Below are positions 11,057 to 18,305 of a stretch of 64,000 nucleotides of DNA, one piece after another (positions within the stretch are counted from its first letter, which is position 1; each line of letters begins with the position of its first letter). Position numbers and translations under genes: made by a program. Under the pieces are notes generated by a model. That model saw nothing but the letters and a program-made list of their open reading frames with translations. It had not been told where the DNA came from and did not search any database. Location: positions 3,611,001-3,675,000 of the forward strand of contig NZ_CP022548.1 in NCBI RefSeq assembly GCF_002776575.1, given 5' to 3'. This DNA comes from Sphingorhabdus sp. YGSMI21 (GTDB taxonomy: Bacteria > Pseudomonadota > Alphaproteobacteria > Sphingomonadales > Sphingomonadaceae).

Positions 11057-11584
11057 CTAGTTCAGCGTCTTGCCGATATCGCCAATGGCCTTGTCTACCA
11101 GAGCCTTGTCCGCAGCGGCATCGTGGCGCGCAGCAATCATGGCTTCGGCGGCCTGGGTTGCTGCGGTCGCTGCCTTGGCGCGAACCTCGGCGATGGCCGA
11201 ACGTTCCGCCGCACCGATTTTTTCTTCTGCCATTTTCTTCCGGCGGGCGATCAGGGCCTTGGTGTCGACCTCTGCCTGCTTGACCAGGATCGCGGCTTCT
11301 TTTTCAGCACTATCCATCAACGCTTCGGCTTCTGCCTGCGCACCAGCGGTCTTGGCTTCATATTCGGCCTTCAGAGCCTCGGCTTCCTTGCGGAGATTGG
11401 CCGCTTCGTCGAGGGTCTTCTTGATCTCGGCAATCTTGTTGTCGAGCATGCCGCCGACGATCTTGGGAACCTTCGTCCACAACATGATCGCAAATACGAT
11501 CAGAACGCCAACTGCAACCCAGAATGTCGGATCCTGCAGCGGGCCGACAGCCCCTGCGCCTTCTGCCAAAATCGTCAATAGCAT
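11057..11584 (-). CDS. atpF: F0F1 ATP synthase subunit b
   Basis: 175 residues. A single N-terminal membrane helix (PTFWVAVGVLIVFAIMLW, residues ~20-38) precedes a long charged, Ala/Glu/Lys-rich coiled coil. This is the peripheral stalk subunit that holds F1 against c-ring rotation. It is the last gene of the atpI-atpB-atpE-atpF'-atpF cluster, 23 bp after the b' gene. Having separate b and b' genes is the alphaproteobacterial and photosynthetic-lineage arrangement. The F1 genes are not in this window, so F0 and F1 are encoded separately, as is usual in this group. Confidence 0.93.
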   Translation of the reverse strand: MLLTILAEGAGAVGPLQDPTFWVAVGVLIVFAIMLWTKVPKIVGGMLDNKIAEIKKTLDEAANLRKEAEALKAEYEAKTAGAQAEAEALMDSAEKEAAILVKQAEVDTKALIARRKKMAEEKIGAAERSAIAEVRAKAATAATQAAEAMIAARHDAAADKALVDKAIGDIGKTLN

Positions 11585-11607
11585 ATTCTATCTCCTTCAG
11601 CAGGCGC

Positions 11608-12093
11608 TCAGAAAGCCGCCTTGACCGCCTTTTTTGCGTCCGTTGCCGTAACCTTGGCACCCGATACCGTCTTGACGATAGCCTGGGCGGCATCTGCCGC
11701 AACGGCTTCAATTTCTTTCAGCGCTTTGCTTTGCGCCTCTTTCAGGGCCGCGTCCGCTTCGTCCGCCTTTTTCGCGATAGCGGTGTCGGCCCGTTTGATC
11801 GCCGCCTCGTTTTTCTTGGCGATCTTGGCTTTGGCATCGCTGACCTTGCCAACCGCATCAGCCCGAGCATTGTTAATGCTCACACGATAATCGGCTTCGA
11901 TCTGCTCGGCCTTGTCCTGCCCGGCCTGCGCCGCAGCGAGGTCGTCGGAAATCCGCTTTTGACGGTCATCCACGGTCTTGCTGATCTTCGGCACCATATT
12001 CTTGGCGATGCCAAAATAGATGATACCAATGACGATCAGCAACCAGAAAAACTGGCTGCCGTAAACTTCCATAAGCTGACTAATTTGAGGCAT
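11608..12093 (-). CDS. atpF': F0F1 ATP synthase subunit b'
   Basis: 161 residues with one N-terminal membrane helix (FFWLLIVIGIIYFGIAKNMV) and then a coiled coil rich in Ala, Lys, Asp and Glu. The motif MVPKISKTVDDRQKRISDDL after the helix is typical of b' subunits. It forms the heterodimeric peripheral stalk with the product of the next gene. It lies between atpE (71 bp upstream) and atpF (23 bp downstream). Confidence 0.93.
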   Translation of the reverse strand: MPQISQLMEVYGSQFFWLLIVIGIIYFGIAKNMVPKISKTVDDRQKRISDDLAAAQAGQDKAEQIEADYRVSINNARADAVGKVSDAKAKIAKKNEAAIKRADTAIAKKADEADAALKEAQSKALKEIEAVAADAAQAIVKTVSGAKVTATDAKKAVKAAF

Positions 12094-12164
12094 TATTCAC
12101 CCGATGTTTCGAGACGCAAATAGGCGATTTTGGGGCGGGCCGGACTTGCCGGCCCGCCGTCAAA

Positions 12165-12485
12165 TCATTCAGCTGCTTCAGCTACCGGTGCTTCTTCAGC
12201 TACTGGCGCTTCAACGGCAGCTGCTTCGACAACAACAGCTTCAACCGGCGTAGCCGCTGGCGGAGCGTACAGAATCATCATGGCAACAGCGAAGGCGATC
12301 AGGCCGAGCAATTCAGCAGCAGCAAAGCCGATGAACAGACGTCCCTGCTGGCCGTCAGCCGCAGATGGGTTGCGCAGAGCGCCTTCGAGGAAGGATGCGA
12401 AAACATTACCAACACCGGATGCAGCAACACCGATACCGATTGCAGCGATACCAGCGCCGATTACTTGTGCAGAAGCGAGATCCAT
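12165..12485 (-). CDS. atpE: F0F1 ATP synthase subunit c with long acidic C-terminal tail
   Basis: 106 residues. The hairpin is normal: helix 1 with the GIGVAASGVG glycine pattern, the polar loop ALRNPSAADGQQGRL, and helix 2 with the proton-binding Glu in FAAAELLGLIAFAVAMMIL. The ring of these subunits translocates protons. Typical c subunits are 74-85 residues and stop soon after helix 2. Here about 32 further residues follow, made almost only of Ala, Val, Glu and Pro. The tail would lie on the periplasmic side of every ring subunit. The frame and the stop are clean, so this is not a sequencing frameshift. Confidence 0.93.
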   Translation of the reverse strand: MDLASAQVIGAGIAAIGIGVAASGVGNVFASFLEGALRNPSAADGQQGRLFIGFAAAELLGLIAFAVAMMILYAPPAATPVEAVVVEAAAVEAPVAEEAPVAEAAE

Positions 12486-12525
12486 TTTTTAAACTCCGTA
12501 TTGAAAAATTAGGATTGAAAGTGAC

Positions 12526-13305
12526 TTAGTGAAGATTTTCCGCATCGCTGATGTACAGAGATGTCAGAAGAGCGAAAACATAGGCCTGAATGGCGCATAC
12601 CAGAAGTTCCAGTGCGCTGACAAATGCGATGAAGAGAATGCTCAGCAACGCAATGCCCCAGGAGGCGCCGCCCGCATCGATGGCCTGGACCACGAAGCTT
12701 GCGAACACCTTGATCAGGATATGCCCGGCGATCATCGCAACGAACAACCGCAGCGCGAGGCTGAACGGACGAACGAGGAAGGACAGAAGCTCTACCGAGA
12801 AAATCAACGGCATCATCCACACCGGCGTACCGTGCGGAATGAAAAGACTGAAAAACTTGAAGCCGTGCTTCCAGAAACCGACAATCAGCACGATCGAGAA
12901 GCTGATCGCGGCGAGCAGGCCGGTAACGGTGAACTGGCTGGTGATGGTAAACGGATGAATGCCCGGAATGATCCCGAACGGCATCATGCCGAGCAGGTTC
13001 GAAAACAGGATGAACATGAACAGGGTGAAGACCCATGGCGTATATTTCTTGCCATTGGGGCCGATGCTGTTGGCGATGATATTGTCGATGAATCCGACAA
13101 CGCCCTCAACCATGACCTGCCAGCGGCCGGGAACCAGCTCGCGCTTCATTCCGCCCATCATGAAAACATAAAGCAGCACAAGGACGACGAACATCCAAAG
13201 CGCGCTGTTAGTGAAATCAATCTGCTGACCGAATAGAGTGAAGCCATCAAAGATGGGCTGCACTTCAAATTGGTGCATAGGATCAATTTTGCCTTCGGTA
13301 GCCAC
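12526..13305 (-). CDS. atpB: F0F1 ATP synthase subunit a
   Basis: 259 residues with six to seven membrane segments. Subunit a provides the proton half-channels facing the c-ring. The essential arginine region is visible in LLSFLVRPFSLALRLFVAMIAGHILI, and the C-terminal LLVCAIQAYVFALLTSLYI is diagnostic. It begins 18 bp after atpI and is followed 40 bp later by atpE. Confidence 0.96.
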   Translation of the reverse strand: MATEGKIDPMHQFEVQPIFDGFTLFGQQIDFTNSALWMFVVLVLLYVFMMGGMKRELVPGRWQVMVEGVVGFIDNIIANSIGPNGKKYTPWVFTLFMFILFSNLLGMMPFGIIPGIHPFTITSQFTVTGLLAAISFSIVLIVGFWKHGFKFFSLFIPHGTPVWMMPLIFSVELLSFLVRPFSLALRLFVAMIAGHILIKVFASFVVQAIDAGGASWGIALLSILFIAFVSALELLVCAIQAYVFALLTSLYISDAENLH

Positions 13306-13323
13306 TAATCAAACCCCTGATCG

Positions 13324-13674
13324 TCAATCGTCATCATCTGGTAACGCCGTACCGATGTCATCCACCGGCTGGCTCGAAATCACATAAATTTTCCTGAACG
13401 CCACTCCCACTCCGAGGAAGAAGAACAGCAACAGGAACAATGGCGTCGTTCCCAACCAGGTGTCAAAAGCCCACCCGAGAAGAAAACCGGCAGCCACGCC
13501 TCCAATCAGATAGCTTAGCACCCTTGCGCCGAGCCGCTGACTTTCGTCTGGCCCTTTGTTCCGGTGCCCTGCTTTGATCCGCTCTCTGCTTTGTGCAGTT
13601 TCCAGTCGCTCTTCCAGCGACGAAACCCGCACATCCTCTTCGAGTGGATCCCGATCAGATTCGCTTGCTGCCAT
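13324..13674 (-). CDS. atpI: ATP synthase assembly protein AtpI
   Basis: 116 residues from ATG at 13674; a GTG two codons upstream (13680) is less likely, because the AAGGGG ribosome site is well placed for 13674. The charged N-terminal half is followed by two membrane segments (VLSYLIGGVAAGFLLGWAF and PLFLLLFFFLGVGVAFRKI). This is the AtpI/AtpZ family pattern: a small c-ring assembly or Mg2+-related helper encoded first in the F0 operon. Confidence 0.88.
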   Translation of the reverse strand: MAASESDRDPLEEDVRVSSLEERLETAQSRERIKAGHRNKGPDESQRLGARVLSYLIGGVAAGFLLGWAFDTWLGTTPLFLLLFFFLGVGVAFRKIYVISSQPVDDIGTALPDDDD

Positions 13675-14029
13675 TATCACCCCTTCAAATGCCCCAAAGA
13701 GCGCTAAAAAGAGCCATATACAACAGCAGGCCGACCCGCCAAGGCGCGGTCCGTTTAGGAAAGCAACGTGCCCAAGTCAACAGCAATGCTGCGACGCAGA
13801 AACTTGGCTGTTTTCAAGGCCGGATATTCGTCCGATCCGGACCGGAAAACCAGTCTGCAGCGGGCGGATTGACCGTTTTCTTCCGGTCGTCGCCTTCGGT
13901 TCACATCCCCGACAATCCGCTGGAATATGGCCAGGGCGCGAATCCCTTTTCTGGCTCCATTCAGTTTTCTCGCCTTTCCGGCGGCACTATATGCTAGCGC
14001 TGGCATGATGCGAAAGCCGGGGAATATAT
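13675..14029. promoter_or_regulatory. Divergent intergenic region, atpI / LysR gene
   Basis: These 355 bases separate the minus-strand atp genes from the plus-strand LysR gene and must hold both promoters. No open frame with gene-like composition was found. No clear -35/-10 pair or repeat can be assigned by eye. Confidence 0.4.
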
Positions 14030-14944
14030 GTGACTTTTGATCTGAAGAATCTCGACCTGTTCGTGCGCGTGGCAGCGCTCGGGGCGATCGGCAAAGCCGG
14101 CGCCGAATTCAATCTTTCGCCGACCAACGCGACCCAGAGAATCCAGGCGCTCGAGAGTGATCTCGGCGTCAAGCTGCTCAACCGGACGACCCGCTCGATA
14201 TCACTGACGCCCGATGGCGAGGTTTTCGTCGACCATGCCAAACGCATCCTCGACGCCGCCGAAGAGGCACGGCAAGTGCTGTCCCAATCGACAAATTCGG
14301 CATCCGGCCTGCTCAGGGTCACCGCCTCGGCAACATTCGGGCGAGCGCATATCGTGCCCTTTCTCTCGGAATTTCTCGAACGGCATCCCGATGTCACGCT
14401 CGACCTCAATCTGACCGATGCAGTAGTTGATATTGTCGAACAGGGCTATGAACTGGCGTTCCGGATCGGCGAACTCGCCCCTTCTTCCCTGCTGGCCCAG
14501 AAAATCGATGCCAATCCGGAATGGCTGGTTGCCTCGCCAGCCTATCTGGAGCGCGCCGGACGACCGCAAAAACCGTCCGACCTTGCCGATCACGCCTGCC
14601 TACCACTCGGCAATATGCGCCACTGGCAGCTGACCGGACCGGACGGCAAAATTCACGACATAGCGGCCACTGGCCCGGTCACGGTCAACCACGGCGAAGC
14701 GATGAGCGTGCTGGTCCGCGCCGGAGTCGGCATCGGCATGGCGGCGCTCTGGCATGTCGGCCCCGACATCCGGTCGGGTCGCCTGGTCCACGTTCTGCCC
14801 GACTATAAGGTCACCCGCGAAACCAACATCTGGGCCGTGCGACCACCCGGCCGGGTGATGCCGGCCCGGGTAAAGGCCTTTCTCGATTTCATGCAGCGGC
14901 GGATCATCGAGACAAATGGCCAGCGCTATGGCGGGCTGGCCTGA
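14030..14944 (+). CDS. LysR-type transcriptional regulator
   Basis: 304 residues from GTG at 14030, preceded by a GGGG-rich ribosome site. The helix-turn-helix is at residues 5-60 (LDLFVRVAALGAIGKAGAEF, then LSPTNATQRIQALESDLGVKLLNRTTRSISLT), and a LysR substrate-binding domain fills the rest. The sequence is of the AaeR/DsdC-like 'LysR of oxidoreductases' type. It lies 100 bp upstream of, and in the same direction as, a nitroreductase and two reductases, so these are its likely targets. The effector is unknown. Confidence 0.9.
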   Translation: MTFDLKNLDLFVRVAALGAIGKAGAEFNLSPTNATQRIQALESDLGVKLLNRTTRSISLTPDGEVFVDHAKRILDAAEEARQVLSQSTNSASGLLRVTASATFGRAHIVPFLSEFLERHPDVTLDLNLTDAVVDIVEQGYELAFRIGELAPSSLLAQKIDANPEWLVASPAYLERAGRPQKPSDLADHACLPLGNMRHWQLTGPDGKIHDIAATGPVTVNHGEAMSVLVRAGVGIGMAALWHVGPDIRSGRLVHVLPDYKVTRETNIWAVRPPGRVMPARVKAFLDFMQRRIIETNGQRYGGLA

Positions 14945-14948
14945 GCTT

Positions 14949-14969
14949 TTATTTTGAAATTCAAAATAA
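14949..14969. promoter_or_regulatory. Perfect 21-bp palindrome before the nitroreductase operon
   Basis: TTATTTTGAA and TTCAAAATAA flank a central A, and a third half-site, ATTTCAAAAT, follows at about 14973. It sits between the LysR stop and the nitroreductase start. It may be an operator for the upstream regulator, although it is not a classical T-N11-A site, or a weak terminator of the regulator gene. Confidence 0.45.
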
Positions 14970-15044
14970 TCTATTTCAAAATCAGGAGATAGAACCGATA
15001 ATCGGAACTGTTATGTTGTGCCCAACAGCAACGGAGCAAATATC

Positions 15045-15824
15045 ATGACCCAATTATCAGATAGCCAGATTTCATTGACGGACACCGCCGATCATATGTC
15101 AGAAGAGCAGCACATCATTCCCGCCGATGGGGACCGCAACCCGTCCGGACTGAACGCCGATCACGATATCACCTATTTTGCCAAGCACCGGCACACGGTG
15201 AAGGCCTTTGATCCGAAGCGCAAAATCGCCCCGGAATATGTCGAGAAGATCCGCGATCTTTTGCGCTTCAGCCCCTCGAGCACCAACGCCCAGCCGTGGA
15301 AATTCATTCTGGCATCGACCGATGAAGGCAAGGACCGGATCGCCAAGGCCACCGACACGCTCTATCCGTTCAACAGCCCCGGCATCCGCAACGCGTCGCA
15401 TGTCGTTGTTTTCGCCAGCCGCCTCGCGATCGAGGAAGATTTTCTGCTGAAAGTCCTCGACCAGGAAGAAAAAGACGGCCGGTTCGAAGCCGACCCCGAA
15501 ACCTTCCGCGCCCAGATGCACGGTGGCCGCAGCCTGTTCGTCAATCTCCACAAGCAGGATATGAAGGACGTGCAGCACTGGATGGACAAGCAGGTCTATC
15601 TGAACATCGGCCAGTTTCTGCTCGGCGTTGCGACGCTCGGTATCGACGCCACCCCGATGGAAGGAATCGACACCAAGACACTGGACGAGGAATTCGGCCT
15701 GCGCGAGCAAGGCTATAACAGCCTCGTCGTAGTCGCTCTCGGCTACAGCGACGACGAAGCGGACTATAATGCCAAATTGCCGAAATCGCGCCTGCCCCTC
15801 TCGGACATATTGACCGAAGTCTGA
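15045..15824 (+). CDS. NfsB-like NAD(P)H nitroreductase
   Basis: 259 residues from ATG at 15045, with ACGGAG spaced correctly upstream. The nitroreductase fold covers residues ~40-259: the FMN-binding HRHTVKAFDPKRKI, FSPSSTNAQPWKFI, and GYSDDEADYNAKLPKSRLP near the end. This is the NfsB group of oxygen-insensitive, FMN-dependent quinone and nitro-compound reductases, normally ~217 residues. Here ~40 extra N-terminal residues are polar and probably disordered; an internal Met at 15096 would remove part of them. It leads a three-gene plus-strand run of reductases. Confidence 0.88.
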   Translation: MTQLSDSQISLTDTADHMSEEQHIIPADGDRNPSGLNADHDITYFAKHRHTVKAFDPKRKIAPEYVEKIRDLLRFSPSSTNAQPWKFILASTDEGKDRIAKATDTLYPFNSPGIRNASHVVVFASRLAIEEDFLLKVLDQEEKDGRFEADPETFRAQMHGGRSLFVNLHKQDMKDVQHWMDKQVYLNIGQFLLGVATLGIDATPMEGIDTKTLDEEFGLREQGYNSLVVVALGYSDDEADYNAKLPKSRLPLSDILTEV

Positions 15825-15860
15825 GCGCTGCCGCATTTTTGGATAACAGAAGGATATCCC

Positions 15861-16673
15861 ATGACGAAAACGATACTGATAACCGGCTCAACCGACGGAA
15901 TCGGTCTCGAAACCGCCAAGGCGTTGAGCCAGTCAGGGCACAATATCCTGCTGCACGGGCGCAATGCGGCCAAGCTGGCTGACGCCAAGGCCACACTCGA
16001 AGCCATTGCGGGCCACGGTTCCGTAGAGACCTATGTCGCCGATCTGTCCGACATGGCCGATGTCGAAGCTTTGGCCGCGGCGGTCATGGCGCGGCACGAC
16101 CGGATCGATGTGCTGATCAACAATGCCGGTGTTTTCGCGGTTCCCGATCCGCGGACAGCGGCGGGCCTCGATATCCGCTTTGCCGTCAACACCATCGCCC
16201 CCTATCTGCTGACCCGCCGCCTTCTGCCCATATTGGACAAGTCCGCGCGTGTGGTGAACCTGTCGTCGGCGGCCCAGTCACCGGTGGACCTGGATGCGCT
16301 CGCCGGGAATGCGAGCCTGTCCGACAGCGCCGCATACGGGCAGAGCAAGCTCGCTCTGACCATGTGGTCGCGTAGTCTGGCGCAGGAGCTGGCGCCCGAC
16401 GGGCCGATGATTGTCGCGGTAAATCCGGGCTCGTTCCTCGGCACGAAAATGGTGAGAGAGGCCTATGGGTCCAAAGGCAATGATGTCGGGATCGGCGTCG
16501 ACATCCTGGTCCGTGCCGCCTTGTCCAACGAGTTCGCCGATGCCGCTGGTCTCTATTTCGACAATGACAGCGGCCAGTTTGCCCGACCTCACCCGGACGC
16601 GCTCGATCCGCGCAAATGCGAACAGTTGATGCGCGGGCTTGATGCAACTTTGCAAAATCTGGCCAACCGATAG
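15861..16673 (+). CDS. Short-chain dehydrogenase/reductase
   Basis: 270 residues. The Rossmann motif TGSTDGIG lies near residue 7, NNAG near residue 90, and the catalytic YGQSK near residue 160, as in classical and extended SDR enzymes of the retinol-dehydrogenase-like group. Substrate unknown. It lies 36 bp after the nitroreductase, with AAGGATATCCC as ribosome site, and 27 bp before the next reductase, so the three are likely cotranscribed and may respond together to electrophile or quinone stress (inference). Confidence 0.88.
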   Translation: MTKTILITGSTDGIGLETAKALSQSGHNILLHGRNAAKLADAKATLEAIAGHGSVETYVADLSDMADVEALAAAVMARHDRIDVLINNAGVFAVPDPRTAAGLDIRFAVNTIAPYLLTRRLLPILDKSARVVNLSSAAQSPVDLDALAGNASLSDSAAYGQSKLALTMWSRSLAQELAPDGPMIVAVNPGSFLGTKMVREAYGSKGNDVGIGVDILVRAALSNEFADAAGLYFDNDSGQFARPHPDALDPRKCEQLMRGLDATLQNLANR

Positions 16674-16700
16674 ATTTCAGCAGCAATAGAGAAGAACGCC

Positions 16701-17543
16701 ATGACCATCGCCGTAACCGCAGCATCCGGACAATTGGGCAGCGCCATCATCCGCGCCCTGTCGCAAATTACGGACGAACCTATCATCGGACTGGCCCGCT
16801 CTCCGGAAAAAGCCGCCGGGCTCGGCGTCGAAATCCGCCCCGGCGACTATGCCGATCGCGAACAAATGGAAAAATCGCTCGCCGGAATCGGCACATTGCT
16901 GCTGGTTTCCGGCATGGCCGCCCCCGATGAACGGATCGGGCAGCATCGCAATGTCATCGAAGCGGCACGCGCCAATGGAGTCCGGAAAATCGTCTATACC
17001 AGCATCCAGGGGGCCGAGACCGGCACCGCCTTTTCCCCGATCGTGCAAAGCAACCGCCAGACCGAGGCAGACATCCGCGCGAGCGGTCTCGACTGGGCAA
17101 TCGGCCGCAACGGCATCTATATCGAGCCGGACGTCGATTATCTGGACAATTACAAGGCGAGCGGCGAGATCGCCAATTGTGCCGGTGACGGCAAATGCGG
17201 CTATACCACCCGCGACGAGCTTGCTTTCGCCTATGCCAGCATGTTGACAGAGCCGACCCATCACGGCCGGACTTACCGGCTCCACGGCGAGCCGATCAGC
17301 CAGACGGAACTGGCAGCCTATTTCAACCGCGCCTTCGGTACCGATCTACGCTATCGCGCGATGAGCGTCTCGGACTATCAGGCCGAAAGAATCGCTGCGC
17401 TCGGGGAATTCATGGGTACGATCATCGCCGGTATCTATGAGGGAATCCGGCTGGGCGCGCTCGAGACGGAAAGCGAATTCGCGAAAGCGGCGGGCCGGCC
17501 GCATCAAGGCTGGGATGATTATTTCGCGTCTTTCCGACGCTAG
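16701..17543 (+). CDS. NmrA-like NAD(P)H:quinone oxidoreductase (QOR2 type)
   Basis: 280 residues of the atypical SDR/NmrA family. The N-terminal nucleotide site reads VTAASGQLGSAI. GDYADREQMEKSLAGI and KIVYTSIQGAE are typical of the YtfG/QorB quinone reductases, which transfer electrons from NADPH to quinones. It is the last gene of the nitroreductase run and is followed by a strong terminator. Confidence 0.85.
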   Translation: MTIAVTAASGQLGSAIIRALSQITDEPIIGLARSPEKAAGLGVEIRPGDYADREQMEKSLAGIGTLLLVSGMAAPDERIGQHRNVIEAARANGVRKIVYTSIQGAETGTAFSPIVQSNRQTEADIRASGLDWAIGRNGIYIEPDVDYLDNYKASGEIANCAGDGKCGYTTRDELAFAYASMLTEPTHHGRTYRLHGEPISQTELAAYFNRAFGTDLRYRAMSVSDYQAERIAALGEFMGTIIAGIYEGIRLGALETESEFAKAAGRPHQGWDDYFASFRR

Positions 17544-17581
17544 TCCCTTTCTGCATCGATCCGGTGCAAGATTGTCAGACA

Positions 17582-17620
17582 AAAAAGAGGCGTGCCAGCC
17601 TCGCCAGCACGCCTCTTTTT
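17582..17620. terminator. Bidirectional Rho-independent terminator
   Basis: A perfect 14-bp stem (AAAAAGAGGCGTGC with GCACGCCTCTTTTT) closes an 11-base loop. A T-run lies at the end in both directions. It ends the reductase operon on the plus strand and the ydbH-ynbE-ydbL operon on the minus strand. Confidence 0.92.
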
Positions 17621-17642
17621 CAATTCTCTTGTAAACGTCAGC

Positions 17643-18038
17643 TCAAAGGCAGCGGGAGTCCCGAACCGGATCGCTCGAATCGCGCGTGTTCCAGGTACCG
17701 GACGGGGTCTGGTATTTTTCGCCAGGCGCTGTCCGCATGATCAGGTTGCAGCCCGAGGTGAAGGCAAATTGCTCGACCGTCGAATTGGTTTCCTGGGCCT
17801 TGCGGGTATAGGCCGCCTTGCGCTTGATGTTGATCTGCTCGACCAGCGCCTTGATCGCAGGCGTAGGCGAGGAAACATAGCCGAGATAACCGTCCGGTTT
17901 CTCGCCAATCAGACCTGCCGACCGGGCCGCTTCATAGGCCGGATCGCGCTGCGCCATAACCGGCGCGGCAACAACAGCTGTCAAAATGAGCCCGCCGATA
18001 ACGGCCAAGGCCTTGTTTTTCTTTACTTGTTCAAACAT
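17643..18038 (-). CDS. ydbL: YdbL family periplasmic protein (DUF1318)
   Basis: 131 residues with a signal peptide (ALAVIGGLILTAVVAAPVMA). The DUF1318 core reads AYEAARSAGLIGEKPDGYLG and LVEQINIKRKAAYTRKAQE. In E. coli YdbL acts with YdbH and YnbE in moving phospholipid to the outer membrane. An extra ~35 C-terminal residues with two cysteines (SGCNLIM and DSRCL) go beyond the usual ~108-residue family length. Its ATG overlaps the ynbE stop by one base (TAATG). Confidence 0.85.
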   Translation of the reverse strand: MFEQVKKNKALAVIGGLILTAVVAAPVMAQRDPAYEAARSAGLIGEKPDGYLGYVSSPTPAIKALVEQINIKRKAAYTRKAQETNSTVEQFAFTSGCNLIMRTAPGEKYQTPSGTWNTRDSSDPVRDSRCL

Positions 18039-18283
18039 TAGAAAATATCCGCTTCCTCGTTGATCAGGTCTTTCGCATCACCGTCGAGGCGATACACCAC
18101 TTCCTGTTTGATATTGATATTGAGATTGATGACAATCGGCTTGTCCGGTGCAGTTACCTGCACGCAGGCTGACAGCCCGGTCACAGCTCCCAATATCAGA
18201 CCGATGGTGGTTAAATTCCTCATATTGCTACGAATCGCACCATATGAACGATCCGTCAATTGGCTTGTCTGATAAAGCATCAT
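18038..18283 (-). CDS. ynbE: YnbE-like outer-membrane lipoprotein
   Basis: A small lipoprotein with lipobox LSAC. The mature part (VQVTAPDKPIVINLNINIKQ, then VVYRLDGDA) is the YnbE family signature; in E. coli it extends the YdbH bridge by beta-strand stacking. The start at 18283 was chosen because GAGGG lies 6-7 bases before it. A start at 18223 gives a shorter, more usual 61-residue form but has no visible ribosome site. It lies 22 bp after ydbH and overlaps ydbL by one base. Confidence 0.85.
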   Translation of the reverse strand: MMLYQTSQLTDRSYGAIRSNMRNLTTIGLILGAVTGLSACVQVTAPDKPIVINLNINIKQEVVYRLDGDAKDLINEEADIF

Positions 18284-18305
18284 CGCTTTCCCTCGGCTGA
18301 ATGGA

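Noticed and set aside
13755..14006. 83-residue minus-strand frame in the atpI-LysR gap
   Set aside because: No ribosome site, no recognisable motif and atypical composition (many Arg); treated as intergenic.
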